This document shows positions 1-8,602 of a DNA stretch of 64,000 nt, piece after piece. The stretch comes from Dechloromonas sp. CZR5 (GTDB lineage Bacteria > Pseudomonadota > Gammaproteobacteria > Burkholderiales > Rhodocyclaceae), in contig NZ_VUYQ01000010.1 of NCBI RefSeq assembly GCF_008711155.1, forward strand, positions 1 to 64,000, written 5' to 3'. The translations under genes and the position numbers were made by a program. Each line of letters opens with the position of its first letter. Position 1 is the first letter of the stretch. The notes under the pieces are model-generated. The model saw only the letters and a program-made list of their open reading frames with translations, was not told where the DNA came from and did not search any database.

Positions 1-78
1 AACACCCGACCCGTCCGCCTTCACCCGAACCTTCACGTTGTAGTCAATAACCCGTTTCACGGGAACCAGAATCTTCAT
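1..78 (-). CDS. etfB: Electron transfer flavoprotein beta subunit, 5' end only
   Basis: Only the first 26 codons are present; the gene runs off the left edge of the window. The N-terminus reads [20 protein letters not shown], the typical start of EtfB, the AMP-binding small subunit of the ETF that passes electrons from acyl-CoA dehydrogenases to ETF-quinone oxidoreductase. A strong GGAGGAG Shine-Dalgarno lies just upstream of the ATG. It follows an acyl-CoA synthetase on the same strand, which fits a fatty-acid oxidation context. A terminator-like hairpin separates the two genes, so etfB probably has its own promoter. The identification is from sequence similarity by eye to a short stretch. 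Confidence 0.85.
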   Translation of the reverse strand, partial: MKILVPVKRVIDYNVKVRVKADGSGV

Positions 79-102
79 GTGTAGCTCCTCCCAGCGAGGG
101 GA

Positions 103-136
103 AAAAGGATCCCTGCCGGCCTATCGCACGGCAGGG
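103..136 (-). terminator. Intrinsic terminator of the acyl-CoA synthetase gene
   Basis: CCCTGCCG (111-118) pairs with CGGCAGGG (129-136). Read on the minus strand the stem is followed by a T run (105-101 region, GGATCCTTTTT). It lies 12 bases past the synthetase stop codon. Confidence 0.75.
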
Positions 137-148
137 AAAACGCAAGGA

Positions 149-1786
149 TCACTCGATGGCCAGCGCCGAGTTGGCGTGCTGACGCAATACGTACTTCTGG
201 ATCTTGCCGGTCGAGGTCTTGGGCAATTCGCCGAAGACGACCTGCTTGGGCACCTTGAAGCGGGCCAGATGGGCGCGGCAGTGCTCGATGATCTCGGCCT
301 CGGTACAGGTGGCATCGACCTTCAGTTCGATGAAGGCGGCCGGTACCTCGCCCCACTTCTCGTCGGGCTTGGCGACGACGGCAGCCGCGATGACGGCCGG
401 GTGGCGATAGAGCACGTCCTCGACTTCGAGCGACGAGATGTTCTCGCCGCCGGAGATGATGACGTCCTTGGAGCGGTCCTTGATCTTGACGTAGCCGTCG
501 CTATGGACGACCGCCAGGTCGCCGGTATGGAACCAGCCGCCGGCGAAGGACTCCTCGGTAGCCTTCTCGTTCTTCAGGTAACCCTTCATGACCAGGTTGC
601 CGCGGAACATGATCTCGCCCATCGTCTCGCCATCCCAGGGCACCGGCTCCATGCTCACCGGGTCAAGCACCGTGATCGCTTCCTGCATGTGGTAGCGCAC
701 GCCCTGGCGGCCGTTGCGGGCGGCCTGCAGGTCGATGGGCAGCTTGTCCCACTCCGGCTGCTTGGCGCAGACAGACGCCGGACCATAGGTTTCGGTCAGG
801 CCATAGACGTGGGTGATATTGAAGCCCATGCGCTGGGCACCTTCGATGATGGCGGCCGGCGGCGCAGCACCGGCGATCAGGCCGTTAACCGTATGCTCGA
901 TACCGGCACGCAGCGTTTCCGGGGCGTTGATCATCATGCCGTACACGATCGGCGCGCCGCACATGTGGCTGACCTTGTGCTCCTTGATCAGGCCGAAGAT
1001 CAGGGCCGGATCGACCTTGCGCAGACAGACGCTGGTGCCGGCGTTGGCGGCCAGGGTCCAGGGGAAGCACCAGCCGTTGCAGTGGAACATCGGCAGGGTC
1101 CACAGATAGACCGAGTGCGGCGGCATGCCCCAGGAAATGATGTTCGAGGCCGAGTTCAGGTAGGCACCGCGATGGTGATAGACGACGCCCTTCGGATTGC
1201 CGGTCGTCCCCGAGGTGTAGTTCAGGGCGATGGCGTCCCACTCGTCTTCGGGCAGTTGCCAGGCGAAGTCCGGCGAACCTTCGTTAATGAAGGCCTCGTA
1301 GTCCTTCTCGCCGAGCTTTTCGCCGTCGGTGAAATCCGGGTCCAGACTGTCGATGACCAGCGGCTTCGGCCCTTCGAGCAATGCCAGCGCGGCCTTGACG
1401 ACCTTGGAGAATTCGAGATCGGTGATCAGCACCTTGGCTTCGCCGTGGGCCAGCATGAAGGCGATCGCCTCGGCATCGAGACGGGTATTCAGGGTATTGA
1501 GCACGGCACCGACCATCGGCACGCCAAAGTGGCATTCGAACATGGCGGCGGTGTTGGGCAGCATCACGGCGACGGTATCGCCCTTGCCGATGCCACGCCC
1601 CTGCAGGGCAGAAGCCAGCTGACGGGCACGCTCGTAACTTTCCTTCCAGGTGTAGTGACGGGCGCCCTGGATGACGGAAACGCGCTTGGGATAGATGAAA
1701 GCCGACCGTTCGATGAACGTCAGCGGAGACAGCGGAACATAGTTGGCCGGATTCCGGTCCAGCCCTACGGTGTACGGGTTAACCAC
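149..1786 (-). CDS. AMP-dependent acyl-CoA synthetase (FadD/DmdB-like)
   Basis: A ligase of the ANL superfamily that activates a carboxylic acid to its CoA thioester through an acyl-adenylate, in the cytoplasm. The ATP-binding P-loop [11 protein letters not shown] lies near residues 190-200, followed by the YGLTETYGP motif, the GWFHTGDLA hinge motif and a C-terminal KTSTGKIQK lysine motif. The length of 545 residues is normal. I chose the GTG at 1786 because a GAGGAG Shine-Dalgarno precedes it; the open frame extends 41 codons further upstream without similarity to the family. The nearest relatives I recognise are medium/long-chain synthetases and 3-methylmercaptopropionyl-CoA ligases; the substrate cannot be read from sequence. 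The neighbouring etfB suggests acyl-CoA oxidation. Confidence 0.9.
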   Translation of the reverse strand: MVNPYTVGLDRNPANYVPLSPLTFIERSAFIYPKRVSVIQGARHYTWKESYERARQLASALQGRGIGKGDTVAVMLPNTAAMFECHFGVPMVGAVLNTLNTRLDAEAIAFMLAHGEAKVLITDLEFSKVVKAALALLEGPKPLVIDSLDPDFTDGEKLGEKDYEAFINEGSPDFAWQLPEDEWDAIALNYTSGTTGNPKGVVYHHRGAYLNSASNIISWGMPPHSVYLWTLPMFHCNGWCFPWTLAANAGTSVCLRKVDPALIFGLIKEHKVSHMCGAPIVYGMMINAPETLRAGIEHTVNGLIAGAAPPAAIIEGAQRMGFNITHVYGLTETYGPASVCAKQPEWDKLPIDLQAARNGRQGVRYHMQEAITVLDPVSMEPVPWDGETMGEIMFRGNLVMKGYLKNEKATEESFAGGWFHTGDLAVVHSDGYVKIKDRSKDVIISGGENISSLEVEDVLYRHPAVIAAAVVAKPDEKWGEVPAAFIELKVDATCTEAEIIEHCRAHLARFKVPKQVVFGELPKTSTGKIQKYVLRQHANSALAIE

Positions 1787-1932
1787 GGTTTTCTCCTCAC
1801 GTATTCTTGCCGAGTGTGCTGTTCTCGTGATGCAAGTTATTGCCGATTCAGGCTTTTTTGCGTGCTTGCCCGTAACCGCTTTTATTGTTTGAGGAGAATC
1901 GCAGAACACTCTTGCGCAACTATTGGCAGAAT

Positions 1933-1947
1933 GTAACGAATCGTTAC
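1933..1947. promoter_or_regulatory. Perfect 15-bp palindrome, candidate operator
   Basis: GTAACG-AAT-CGTTAC is a perfect 6-bp inverted repeat with a 3-bp centre in the 201-bp divergent gap between the acyl-CoA synthetase and the hybrid kinase. The shape suits a dimeric repressor such as a TetR- or GntR-type protein, but no such gene lies beside it. Function is inferred. Confidence 0.4.
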
Positions 1948-1987
1948 GTCACAAAATCCTTCCGTTTGCGTGCACTAGAATCGCCCG

Positions 1988-4009
1988 ATGCTGCCCGAAG
2001 CCCCCACAGCCCCCTCTCCTCTGCGCTACGACATGTTGCAGGCCGGGCTCGACCTGCTCGACCAGGGAATCACCGTCTTTGACGGCGATTTGCGGCTGGT
2101 GGCGTGGAATCGCACTTTCCTGCAGCTGCTCGAATTTCCCGATGCCCTCGCCTACGTTGGCGCGCCATTCGAGAGCTTCATCCGTCACAACGCCGAACGC
2201 GGCGAATACGGACCGGGTGACCGTGAATCCCAGATCGCCGAACGCGTGGCCGCAGCCCGCAATTTCTCGCAGCATGTCACCGAAAGACAACGCCCCAACG
2301 GCCGTGTCCTGCTGCTGCGCGGCGAGCCGCTGCCCAACCGCGGCTTCGTCACGTTGTACAGCGATGTCACCGAGCAGCGCTACATCGAGCACCTGACCGA
2401 GCACCAGAACATCCAGCTCGACGAACGGGTGCGCCGGCGCACCGCCCAGCTGGAGAACGCCAACGCCAACCTGCGCCGCGCCAACGAGGAAAACGAGCGC
2501 ATCGCCGCAGCGCTCGGACGCAGCGAGGCCCGCCTGCGCCTGATCAACGACACCATTCCCATCCTCATCGGCTACGTCGACAAGCACGAGGTCTACCAGT
2601 ACGCCAACAAGGGCTACTCCGACTGGTACGGGCATCCGGAAGGCGGGGTGACCGGGCGTGCGGTTCTCGATGTGATCGGCCCCGGCGTCTATGGGCAGGT
2701 GCGCGACTCGGTACGCAAGGCGCTGTCCGGCCAGCAGGTCACCTACGAGTATCAGATGCAGCGCAAGAGCCAGACGGTCTTCGCGCAAAGTACGCTGGTT
2801 CCGGAAACCACGGCCGAAGGCGAAACTCTCGGCTTCTTCGTCTTTTCGCACGAGATCACCGAGCAGAAGCGCATGCAGGCGGCACTGGTTCAGGCCCAGA
2901 AAATGGAAGCCATCGGCCAGTTGACCGGCGGCCTGGCCCACGATTTCAACAACCTGCTCACCGTCATCATCGGCAACCTGGCCGCCTTGCAGGATCACCG
3001 GCCCGACGATGCCGCGGTCAACGAATTCGTCGACCCGGCGCTGCAATCGGCGCGCCGCGGCGTGCAGCTGATCAAGCGCCTGCTCACCTTCTCGCGCCAG
3101 CAGCCGCTGGAGCCGCAGGCCGTGGATATCGGCCAGCTGATCGGCAGCCTGGCCAAGCTCGTCCGACGCACCTTGCCCGAATCGATTGCCGTGTCGACCG
3201 ACCTGAGCGGGGCCAGCGTGCATGCCTTGGCCGACCCGGGACAGCTGGAAAGCGCCTTGATCAACTTTGCGCTGAATTCGCGCGATGCCATGCCGGACGG
3301 CGGACGGCTGCATATCGCCGCCCGCGCCGTCGAGCTGTCGACCGACGCCTCGTCATTCGAGCTCCCCCCCGGCCGCTATGCGCTGATCGAGGTTGCCGAC
3401 AACGGCACCGGCATGGATGCCGCCACCCTGGGCCGCGCCTGCGAACCCTTCTTCACCACCAAGCGCCTCGGCTTGGGCAGCGGACTCGGACTGGCCATGG
3501 CCTACGGTTTCGCCAAGCAGTCCGGTGGCGGCATTTCGATTCAGAGCCAGCCTGATCAGGGGACGACGGTACTGCTCGCCCTGCCGCTGACCACGCCGGA
3601 AAGCGATTTCGACCCGGTCGGCGACGAAGCCGCCCTGCCGCACGGCGGCGAATTGGTCCTGCTCGTCGAAGACGAACCCAACGTCCGCCGCGTCGTCCGC
3701 CAGCAACTGATCGACCTGGGCTATCCAGTGATCGAGGCTGAGGATGGCACACAGGCGCTGGACATGATCGACCAGATCATCGACATCGCCATCGTCGTCA
3801 GCGACGTCATCATGCCCGGCGGCATCAATGGACGGCAATTGGCCGAGGCCGTGCTGGACCGGCGGCCGGACATGCGCATCGTGCTGATGAGCGGCTATAC
3901 CGACGAACCCGGAACCGCCCCCGCCAGCGATCTGCCTGTCCTGGCCAAGCCCTTCGTACGCCAGGACCTGGCCCGTGCATTGTTGCGCACCCAACGGGAG
4001 ACGCCATGA
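1988..4009 (+). CDS. Soluble PAS hybrid sensor histidine kinase with C-terminal receiver
   Basis: A 673-residue cytoplasmic hybrid kinase with no membrane segment. In order: a PAS domain (about 15-130), a coiled coil (about 135-182), a second PAS (about 185-295), a HisKA phosphoacceptor box GGLAHDFNN with His318, a catalytic ATPase domain (N box near Asn430, DNGTG at 471-475, GLGSGLGL at 495-502) and a receiver with phosphoacceptor Asp606 in VSDVIMPGG. The AHDFNN box places it in the class of kinases that often carry their own receiver. The stop overlaps the next gene's start by 4 bases (ATGA), so it is translationally coupled to an OmpR-type regulator, its likely partner. No clear Shine-Dalgarno is visible at the chosen ATG. 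The signal is unknown. Confidence 0.88.
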   Translation: MLPEAPTAPSPLRYDMLQAGLDLLDQGITVFDGDLRLVAWNRTFLQLLEFPDALAYVGAPFESFIRHNAERGEYGPGDRESQIAERVAAARNFSQHVTERQRPNGRVLLLRGEPLPNRGFVTLYSDVTEQRYIEHLTEHQNIQLDERVRRRTAQLENANANLRRANEENERIAAALGRSEARLRLINDTIPILIGYVDKHEVYQYANKGYSDWYGHPEGGVTGRAVLDVIGPGVYGQVRDSVRKALSGQQVTYEYQMQRKSQTVFAQSTLVPETTAEGETLGFFVFSHEITEQKRMQAALVQAQKMEAIGQLTGGLAHDFNNLLTVIIGNLAALQDHRPDDAAVNEFVDPALQSARRGVQLIKRLLTFSRQQPLEPQAVDIGQLIGSLAKLVRRTLPESIAVSTDLSGASVHALADPGQLESALINFALNSRDAMPDGGRLHIAARAVELSTDASSFELPPGRYALIEVADNGTGMDAATLGRACEPFFTTKRLGLGSGLGLAMAYGFAKQSGGGISIQSQPDQGTTVLLALPLTTPESDFDPVGDEAALPHGGELVLLVEDEPNVRRVVRQQLIDLGYPVIEAEDGTQALDMIDQIIDIAIVVSDVIMPGGINGRQLAEAVLDRRPDMRIVLMSGYTDEPGTAPASDLPVLAKPFVRQDLARALLRTQRETP

Positions 4010-4725
4010 AAGAGACCGATTCCGCCAAACTGATTGCCATCGTCGAGGACGACCCGGATGTCGCCAAGATCATCGAGCAAGTGCTGCGCGACTTCGGCTT
4101 TCGTACCGTCTGGTGCCGCAGCGCCGGCGACCTGCTGCGCCGCCTGCGCAGCCTCGCCCCCGATCTGTGCATCATCGATCTCGGCCTGCCCGACATGGAC
4201 GGCATCGAGGCCATGCAACGGGTCAAGGCGCAATCCCCTTGCGGCATCCTGATTCTCACCGGGCGCGCCCATGTCAGCGACCGCGTCATGGGCCTCGAAC
4301 TCGGTGCCGACGACTACGTGCTCAAGCCCTTTGAACCGCGCGAACTGGTCGCCCGCGTGCGCAGCATCGTCCGCCGCCGCGAAGGCAGCGAAACGAGCAC
4401 CCGCCAGATTGCCGAATTCGGTGGCTGGCGTTTCAATCTCGGCAACAACCGGCTGACCGCCCCGAATGGCGAGGAGCACGCGCTGAGCACGGCCGAGTCC
4501 GACCTGCTGAAGGTATTCGTCAACAATCCGAACCGTATCCTTCAGCGCGAGAAGCTGATGGGCAGCCGCGACCTCGCACCGACCGACCGCGCCATCGATG
4601 TGCGTATCTCCCGCCTGCGCCGCAAACTCGAACCCGACGCGCACAGTCCGGCCTTTATCAAGACCGTATATGGCGCCGGTTACCTTTTCCTCGCCGCAGT
4701 CGCCTGGTGCAACGACCAGGGCTGA
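4006..4725 (+). CDS. OmpR/PhoB-family response regulator
   Basis: A 239-residue DNA-binding regulator. The receiver domain (about 8-120) has the acidic pair EDD at 14-16, phosphoacceptor Asp58 (IIDLGLPDMDG) and the conserved Lys107 (VLKPF). A winged-helix effector follows (about 135-230) with the ISRLRRKLEPD recognition region and the GAGYLF wing. It overlaps the upstream hybrid kinase by 4 bases, so the two form a two-component pair. The target genes are not evident; it could act on the next hybrid kinase gene or elsewhere. Confidence 0.92.
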   Translation: MKETDSAKLIAIVEDDPDVAKIIEQVLRDFGFRTVWCRSAGDLLRRLRSLAPDLCIIDLGLPDMDGIEAMQRVKAQSPCGILILTGRAHVSDRVMGLELGADDYVLKPFEPRELVARVRSIVRRREGSETSTRQIAEFGGWRFNLGNNRLTAPNGEEHALSTAESDLLKVFVNNPNRILQREKLMGSRDLAPTDRAIDVRISRLRRKLEPDAHSPAFIKTVYGAGYLFLAAVAWCNDQG

Positions 4726-4791
4726 TCCGGCGGCGACATGCCGACGCCGACCGAGACGGACATGCAGCCGCACCGTACATTCGGCAAACAT

Positions 4792-4799
4792 GCTAATAT
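4792..4799 (+). promoter_or_regulatory. Possible extended -10 element upstream of the large hybrid kinase
   Basis: The 171-bp gap before the next gene holds TGCTAATAT, an extended -10 (TAATAT at 4794-4799), about 100 bases before the ATG. No convincing -35 is seen, so this is weak evidence that the second kinase has its own promoter. Confidence 0.3.
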
Positions 4800-4896
4800 T
4801 TTTCTCACATTTCACGTCAATGCTCAAATCGGGCATTCGGCATTCTTTCCGGGTGCTCTTTCCGGCCTTTGGACAACGCAATAGCCAGACGACTCG

Positions 4897-7800
4897 ATGC
4901 GAGATAACGGATCGCTGACAGGCCACGAAATCGAACTGCGCGACGCGCAGTTCCTCATTTCGCGGACAGACACCAGTGGACTGATCACCTTCGTCAATCA
5001 GGACTTCGCGGAGATCAACGGCTTCGGCGAAGACGAACTGATCGGTCAGCCACACGATATCGTCCGCCACCCCGACATGCCCGCCAAGGTTTTTGCCGAC
5101 CTGTGGGCCGATATCAAGGCGGGGCGGCCGTGGATCGGTATGATCAGGAATCGTTGCAAGAACGGCGACGAATACTGGGTCGAGGCGCATGTCTCGCCGA
5201 TTTGGGAAAACGAGACGCTCATCGGCTACATGTCCATGTGCCGCAAGGCAAGCCGTGCGCAGATTGCCTCGGCGGCGAGGATTTACGACGAACTCAAGCA
5301 AGGCAAGGCAACCGACCTCGTTTTTGAACACGGCATCGCCAGCCGCCGCCGGACCTGGTCATCGCTACGGCGGACGATTACCGGGGCTTCGCTCGGCAGC
5401 AAACTGATCCTCGCCTCGTTGGTCGCCGCCATTGCCGTCCTGAGCCTGTCGACTTATCTGCTGGCCACGCACTTGACCCGCGCCCTCGACGACAACGCCC
5501 GCCATCAGCTGGCCCATGGGGTCGGACTGCTGCGCGCGGCCGTCGCCTCCCGCCTCGAGGGCTCCCGTACCGAGGCATTCGAGTACGCAAGGCTGCTGAA
5601 CGACCAGATCAACGACTCGCTGGGCGGACAGCACAAGGCGACCCGCGCCGGCCTCGAGGCCCTGCTGGCCGACAACGACGCCCACTCCGGCCAGCCGCTC
5701 GATACCTTCCTGCGCGAACTGCGCGGGCCGGGCAGCATTTTCTTGTTGACCGCCGAAGGTTTCCAGCGCCGGGTATCGACCGCCCGCGATGCACAGGGAA
5801 ACACCCCCATCGGCAGCTATCTGACGGCCGATCACCCTGCCTACCACGATCTCATCACCGGTCGTCCCCACACCGGGCAGGTCATTTTCCTTGGACGCCA
5901 GTATCTCGCCACCTTCATGCCGCTCGTCGATGCAAACAAGCAGGTCATCGGCGCCACGGTCGTCGGCATCGACCTCGACGAACAGCTCCGCGCCCTGAAC
6001 GATGAAGTACGCAACATGCAGGTGGGCGCCAGCGGCTATTACTACATCATCGACGCCACGCCCGGCGAACGTTTCGGGCAGTTGCTCCTGCATCCGCACA
6101 AGGAAGGCAAGAATCTCGCGGACTTCCGATCCGAGGACGGCATCGACATCGTCAGCGAGCTGACCCGGATGAAATCGGGCGAACTGTCCTACCGCTGGAA
6201 AAATGAGGAAGCGGGGGAAACCCAGGCACGCGAGAAGCTGGTCATTTTCCAGACCTTGGACAATCCGCGCTGGGTGATTGCCGGCGGGACGTCGGTGGAG
6301 GAATTCACTGCACTCACCGAGTGGGTCGTCTGGGTTGTCGTGGCCGGCGGCCTGGCCATGGTGGCGGCAATCTTCATCATCATCGTCCTGCTCATGCGCC
6401 GGCTGGTCCTGACGCCGTTGAACACCCAGATTCTGCCGACCATGCGTGCCATTGCATCAGGCCATTTCGACACGCCGCTCGACGTGCGGGGCAGCGACGA
6501 AATCGCCCAGTTGATCCAGGGTCTGGAATCGCTGCGCAACCGCCTGGCCTATGAACAGGACCGCGAACGGACGCTGGGGGAGCTGCGGGAGCAGGCACGC
6601 CGTGAGGCCGAGGAACTGGCCAAGGCTCGCGCCGATTTTCTGGCCAACATGAGCCATGAAATCCGGACGCCGCTCAATGGCGTGATCGGCCTGGCCTACC
6701 TTCTGATGCAAAGTCAGATGCCCCCGCGCGAGAAGGAATATGCGCGCCGCATCGAAGGTGCCGGAAAGCTTCTGCTCGGGGTAGTAAACGACATTCTCGA
6801 CTTCTCCAAGATCGACGCTGGCGGCATACAACTGGAGGTCGCCGATTTCCGGCTCGACGACATCCTCGACAACGTGTCGAACCTGCTCCGTAATCGGGTT
6901 CAGGAGAAAAAACTGCTGCTCGAGTACGTCGTCGCCCCCGACGTACCGCAAAACCTGCGCGGCGACGCCCTGCGCCTGACCCAGATATTCATCAACCTGA
7001 TCGGCAATGCCATCAAGTTCACCGCCAGCGGCAGCATCACCCTCAATGTGAGCTGCGCCCACCAGGTGGACGGTCGCGCCCAACTTTCTTTCCGTATCCA
7101 GGATACCGGCATCGGCATGACGCACGAGCAGATGGCCGGCCTGTTCCAGCCCTTTACCCAGGCCGACAGCTCAGTGACCCGAAAATTCGGCGGCACCGGA
7201 CTGGGGCTGGTCATCACGAAGCGGCTCATCGAAATGATGGGCGGAAGCATCCAGGTCGACAGCACGCCAAGAGTTGGCTCGACCTTCTCATTCCATCTTT
7301 ACCTCGAAGTCGGCCAGCCGGATCGCTTGCCTCAAGCACCGGCCAACTACCGCGTCCTCGTTGTGGACGATAACGCCCTGGCCCGCCAGGTGCTCGCCAA
7401 GCTCCTCGAAAAGCATGGCTGCTCGGTCGAAACGGACGACTCCGGCAGCGCCGCGCTGAACCGGCTGCGCCAGGACACGAATCGCTTCGATTGCATCATG
7501 ATCGACCTCAACATGCCCGGGATCGACGGTCTGGCATTGGCCGGCATGATTCGCTCACGACTGGGTCGCCATACCCGCCTGGTGATGATCACGGCAGACA
7601 ATCCGAATGCACCGGAATTGCACGACGCGCTGGGTGACTTCGACGAGGTGATTGAAAAACCCGTCACCTATGCCCGCCTGGCCGGCATTTTCGACCGCCT
7701 ACGCGGCGAGCCGCCTGTGCAGGCGCTTCCCGGCCCACCGGCTGCCGCTCCCCTGGCCGGTGCGAGGATTCTCGTCGCCGAGGACGTCCCGACCAATCAG

Positions 7801-8541
7801 ATGATCATGCGCGACCTGCTCGAATCCCTCGGCGTAACGGTATCGCTGGCCAACAACGGGCGCCTGGCCATCGAAATGCTGAACGCTGCCGCATCGGCAT
7901 TCGACCTGATCCTGATGGATATCCAGATGCCGGAAATGGATGGCCTGGAGGCAACCCGGCTGATCCGCAAAGGCAGCGTCCGCCCCGACATTCCGATCAT
8001 CGCGCTGACTGCGCACGCGCTGGAACACGAACGCCAGAAGGCGATCGATGCGGGGATGAACGATTTCCTGACCAAACCGATCGACCCATGCCAGTTGATC
8101 CGGATCATCCAGCGTTTTCCCCATGCCGAACCGGCTCCTCTCCCCCCCGAGGCCTACCCCGCAACAACGCCCCCCTCGCCCGACACGCCCCCCTTTCCGG
8201 AAATCGCCGGTATCGATACCGGCGATGGTCTGCGGCGCATGATGCACAAGCCGGTGCTTTACGAACGCGTGCTCCGCGACTTCAGGAAACGCTTTACCGG
8301 CGAGCCGGGACGCATCCGTGACGCGCTGGCCGCAGGCGACCATGCCACGGCCACCCGCCTGGCCCACAGCCTGAAGGGTACCGGCGGCACCATCGGCGCC
8401 ATCCGGCTTGCCTCGCTGGCCAAGAATCTGGAGGAAGCCATGAAGGAATCGCGGCCAGCGCAAGACGAAATCCTCGCGGCCTTCGAAGACGAACTCGAAC
8501 ACGTACTCGCCAGTATCGAAGCGGCTTTTCCCTCAACCTGA
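4897..8541 (+). CDS. Membrane hybrid histidine kinase: Aer-type PAS, Cache, HAMP, HisKA, ATPase, two receivers, HPt
   Basis: A 1214-residue BarA-like phosphorelay kinase. The N-terminal PAS (about 15-120) resembles the aerotaxis-receptor PAS (VRHPDMP, then W and the YWVEAHVSP stretch) and lies on the cytoplasmic side before the first membrane helix (about 169-190). A large periplasmic Cache-type sensor follows, then a second helix (about 475-500) and HAMP. The kinase box NMSHEIRTPLNG carries His587. An ATPase domain is followed by receiver 1 (Asp870 in MIDLNMPGIDG), receiver 2 (Asp1008 in LMDIQMPEMDG) and an HPt domain (His1157 in AHSLKGTGGT). All phosphotransfer residues are present, so a full His-Asp-His relay is possible. 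The two sensory modules on opposite membrane faces are notable. The start has no obvious Shine-Dalgarno. Confidence 0.88.
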   Translation: MRDNGSLTGHEIELRDAQFLISRTDTSGLITFVNQDFAEINGFGEDELIGQPHDIVRHPDMPAKVFADLWADIKAGRPWIGMIRNRCKNGDEYWVEAHVSPIWENETLIGYMSMCRKASRAQIASAARIYDELKQGKATDLVFEHGIASRRRTWSSLRRTITGASLGSKLILASLVAAIAVLSLSTYLLATHLTRALDDNARHQLAHGVGLLRAAVASRLEGSRTEAFEYARLLNDQINDSLGGQHKATRAGLEALLADNDAHSGQPLDTFLRELRGPGSIFLLTAEGFQRRVSTARDAQGNTPIGSYLTADHPAYHDLITGRPHTGQVIFLGRQYLATFMPLVDANKQVIGATVVGIDLDEQLRALNDEVRNMQVGASGYYYIIDATPGERFGQLLLHPHKEGKNLADFRSEDGIDIVSELTRMKSGELSYRWKNEEAGETQAREKLVIFQTLDNPRWVIAGGTSVEEFTALTEWVVWVVVAGGLAMVAAIFIIIVLLMRRLVLTPLNTQILPTMRAIASGHFDTPLDVRGSDEIAQLIQGLESLRNRLAYEQDRERTLGELREQARREAEELAKARADFLANMSHEIRTPLNGVIGLAYLLMQSQMPPREKEYARRIEGAGKLLLGVVNDILDFSKIDAGGIQLEVADFRLDDILDNVSNLLRNRVQEKKLLLEYVVAPDVPQNLRGDALRLTQIFINLIGNAIKFTASGSITLNVSCAHQVDGRAQLSFRIQDTGIGMTHEQMAGLFQPFTQADSSVTRKFGGTGLGLVITKRLIEMMGGSIQVDSTPRVGSTFSFHLYLEVGQPDRLPQAPANYRVLVVDDNALARQVLAKLLEKHGCSVETDDSGSAALNRLRQDTNRFDCIMIDLNMPGIDGLALAGMIRSRLGRHTRLVMITADNPNAPELHDALGDFDEVIEKPVTYARLAGIFDRLRGEPPVQALPGPPAAAPLAGARILVAEDVPTNQMIMRDLLESLGVTVSLANNGRLAIEMLNAAASAFDLILMDIQMPEMDGLEATRLIRKGSVRPDIPIIALTAHALEHERQKAIDAGMNDFLTKPIDPCQLIRIIQRFPHAEPAPLPPEAYPATTPPSPDTPPFPEIAGIDTGDGLRRMMHKPVLYERVLRDFRKRFTGEPGRIRDALAAGDHATATRLAHSLKGTGGTIGAIRLASLAKNLEEAMKESRPAQDEILAAFEDELEHVLASIEAAFPST

Positions 8542-8560
8542 ACCTGTTTCGCCCTAAAAG

Positions 8561-8588
8561 AAAAAGGCCGGAAATCCGGCCTTTTTTC
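8561..8588. terminator. Bidirectional terminator between convergent genes
   Basis: A-rich arm and GGCCGG pair with CCGGCC followed by a T run, loop AAAT. It has A and T tracts on both sides, so it can serve both the hybrid kinase (plus) and the EF-G-like gene (minus). Confidence 0.85.
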
Positions 8589-8602
8589 CAAACAGGACGC
8601 GC

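Noticed and set aside
77..1936. Plus-strand open frame of 619 codons opposite the acyl-CoA synthetase
   Set aside because: Antisense shadow of a gene with clear ANL motifs; composition-driven.
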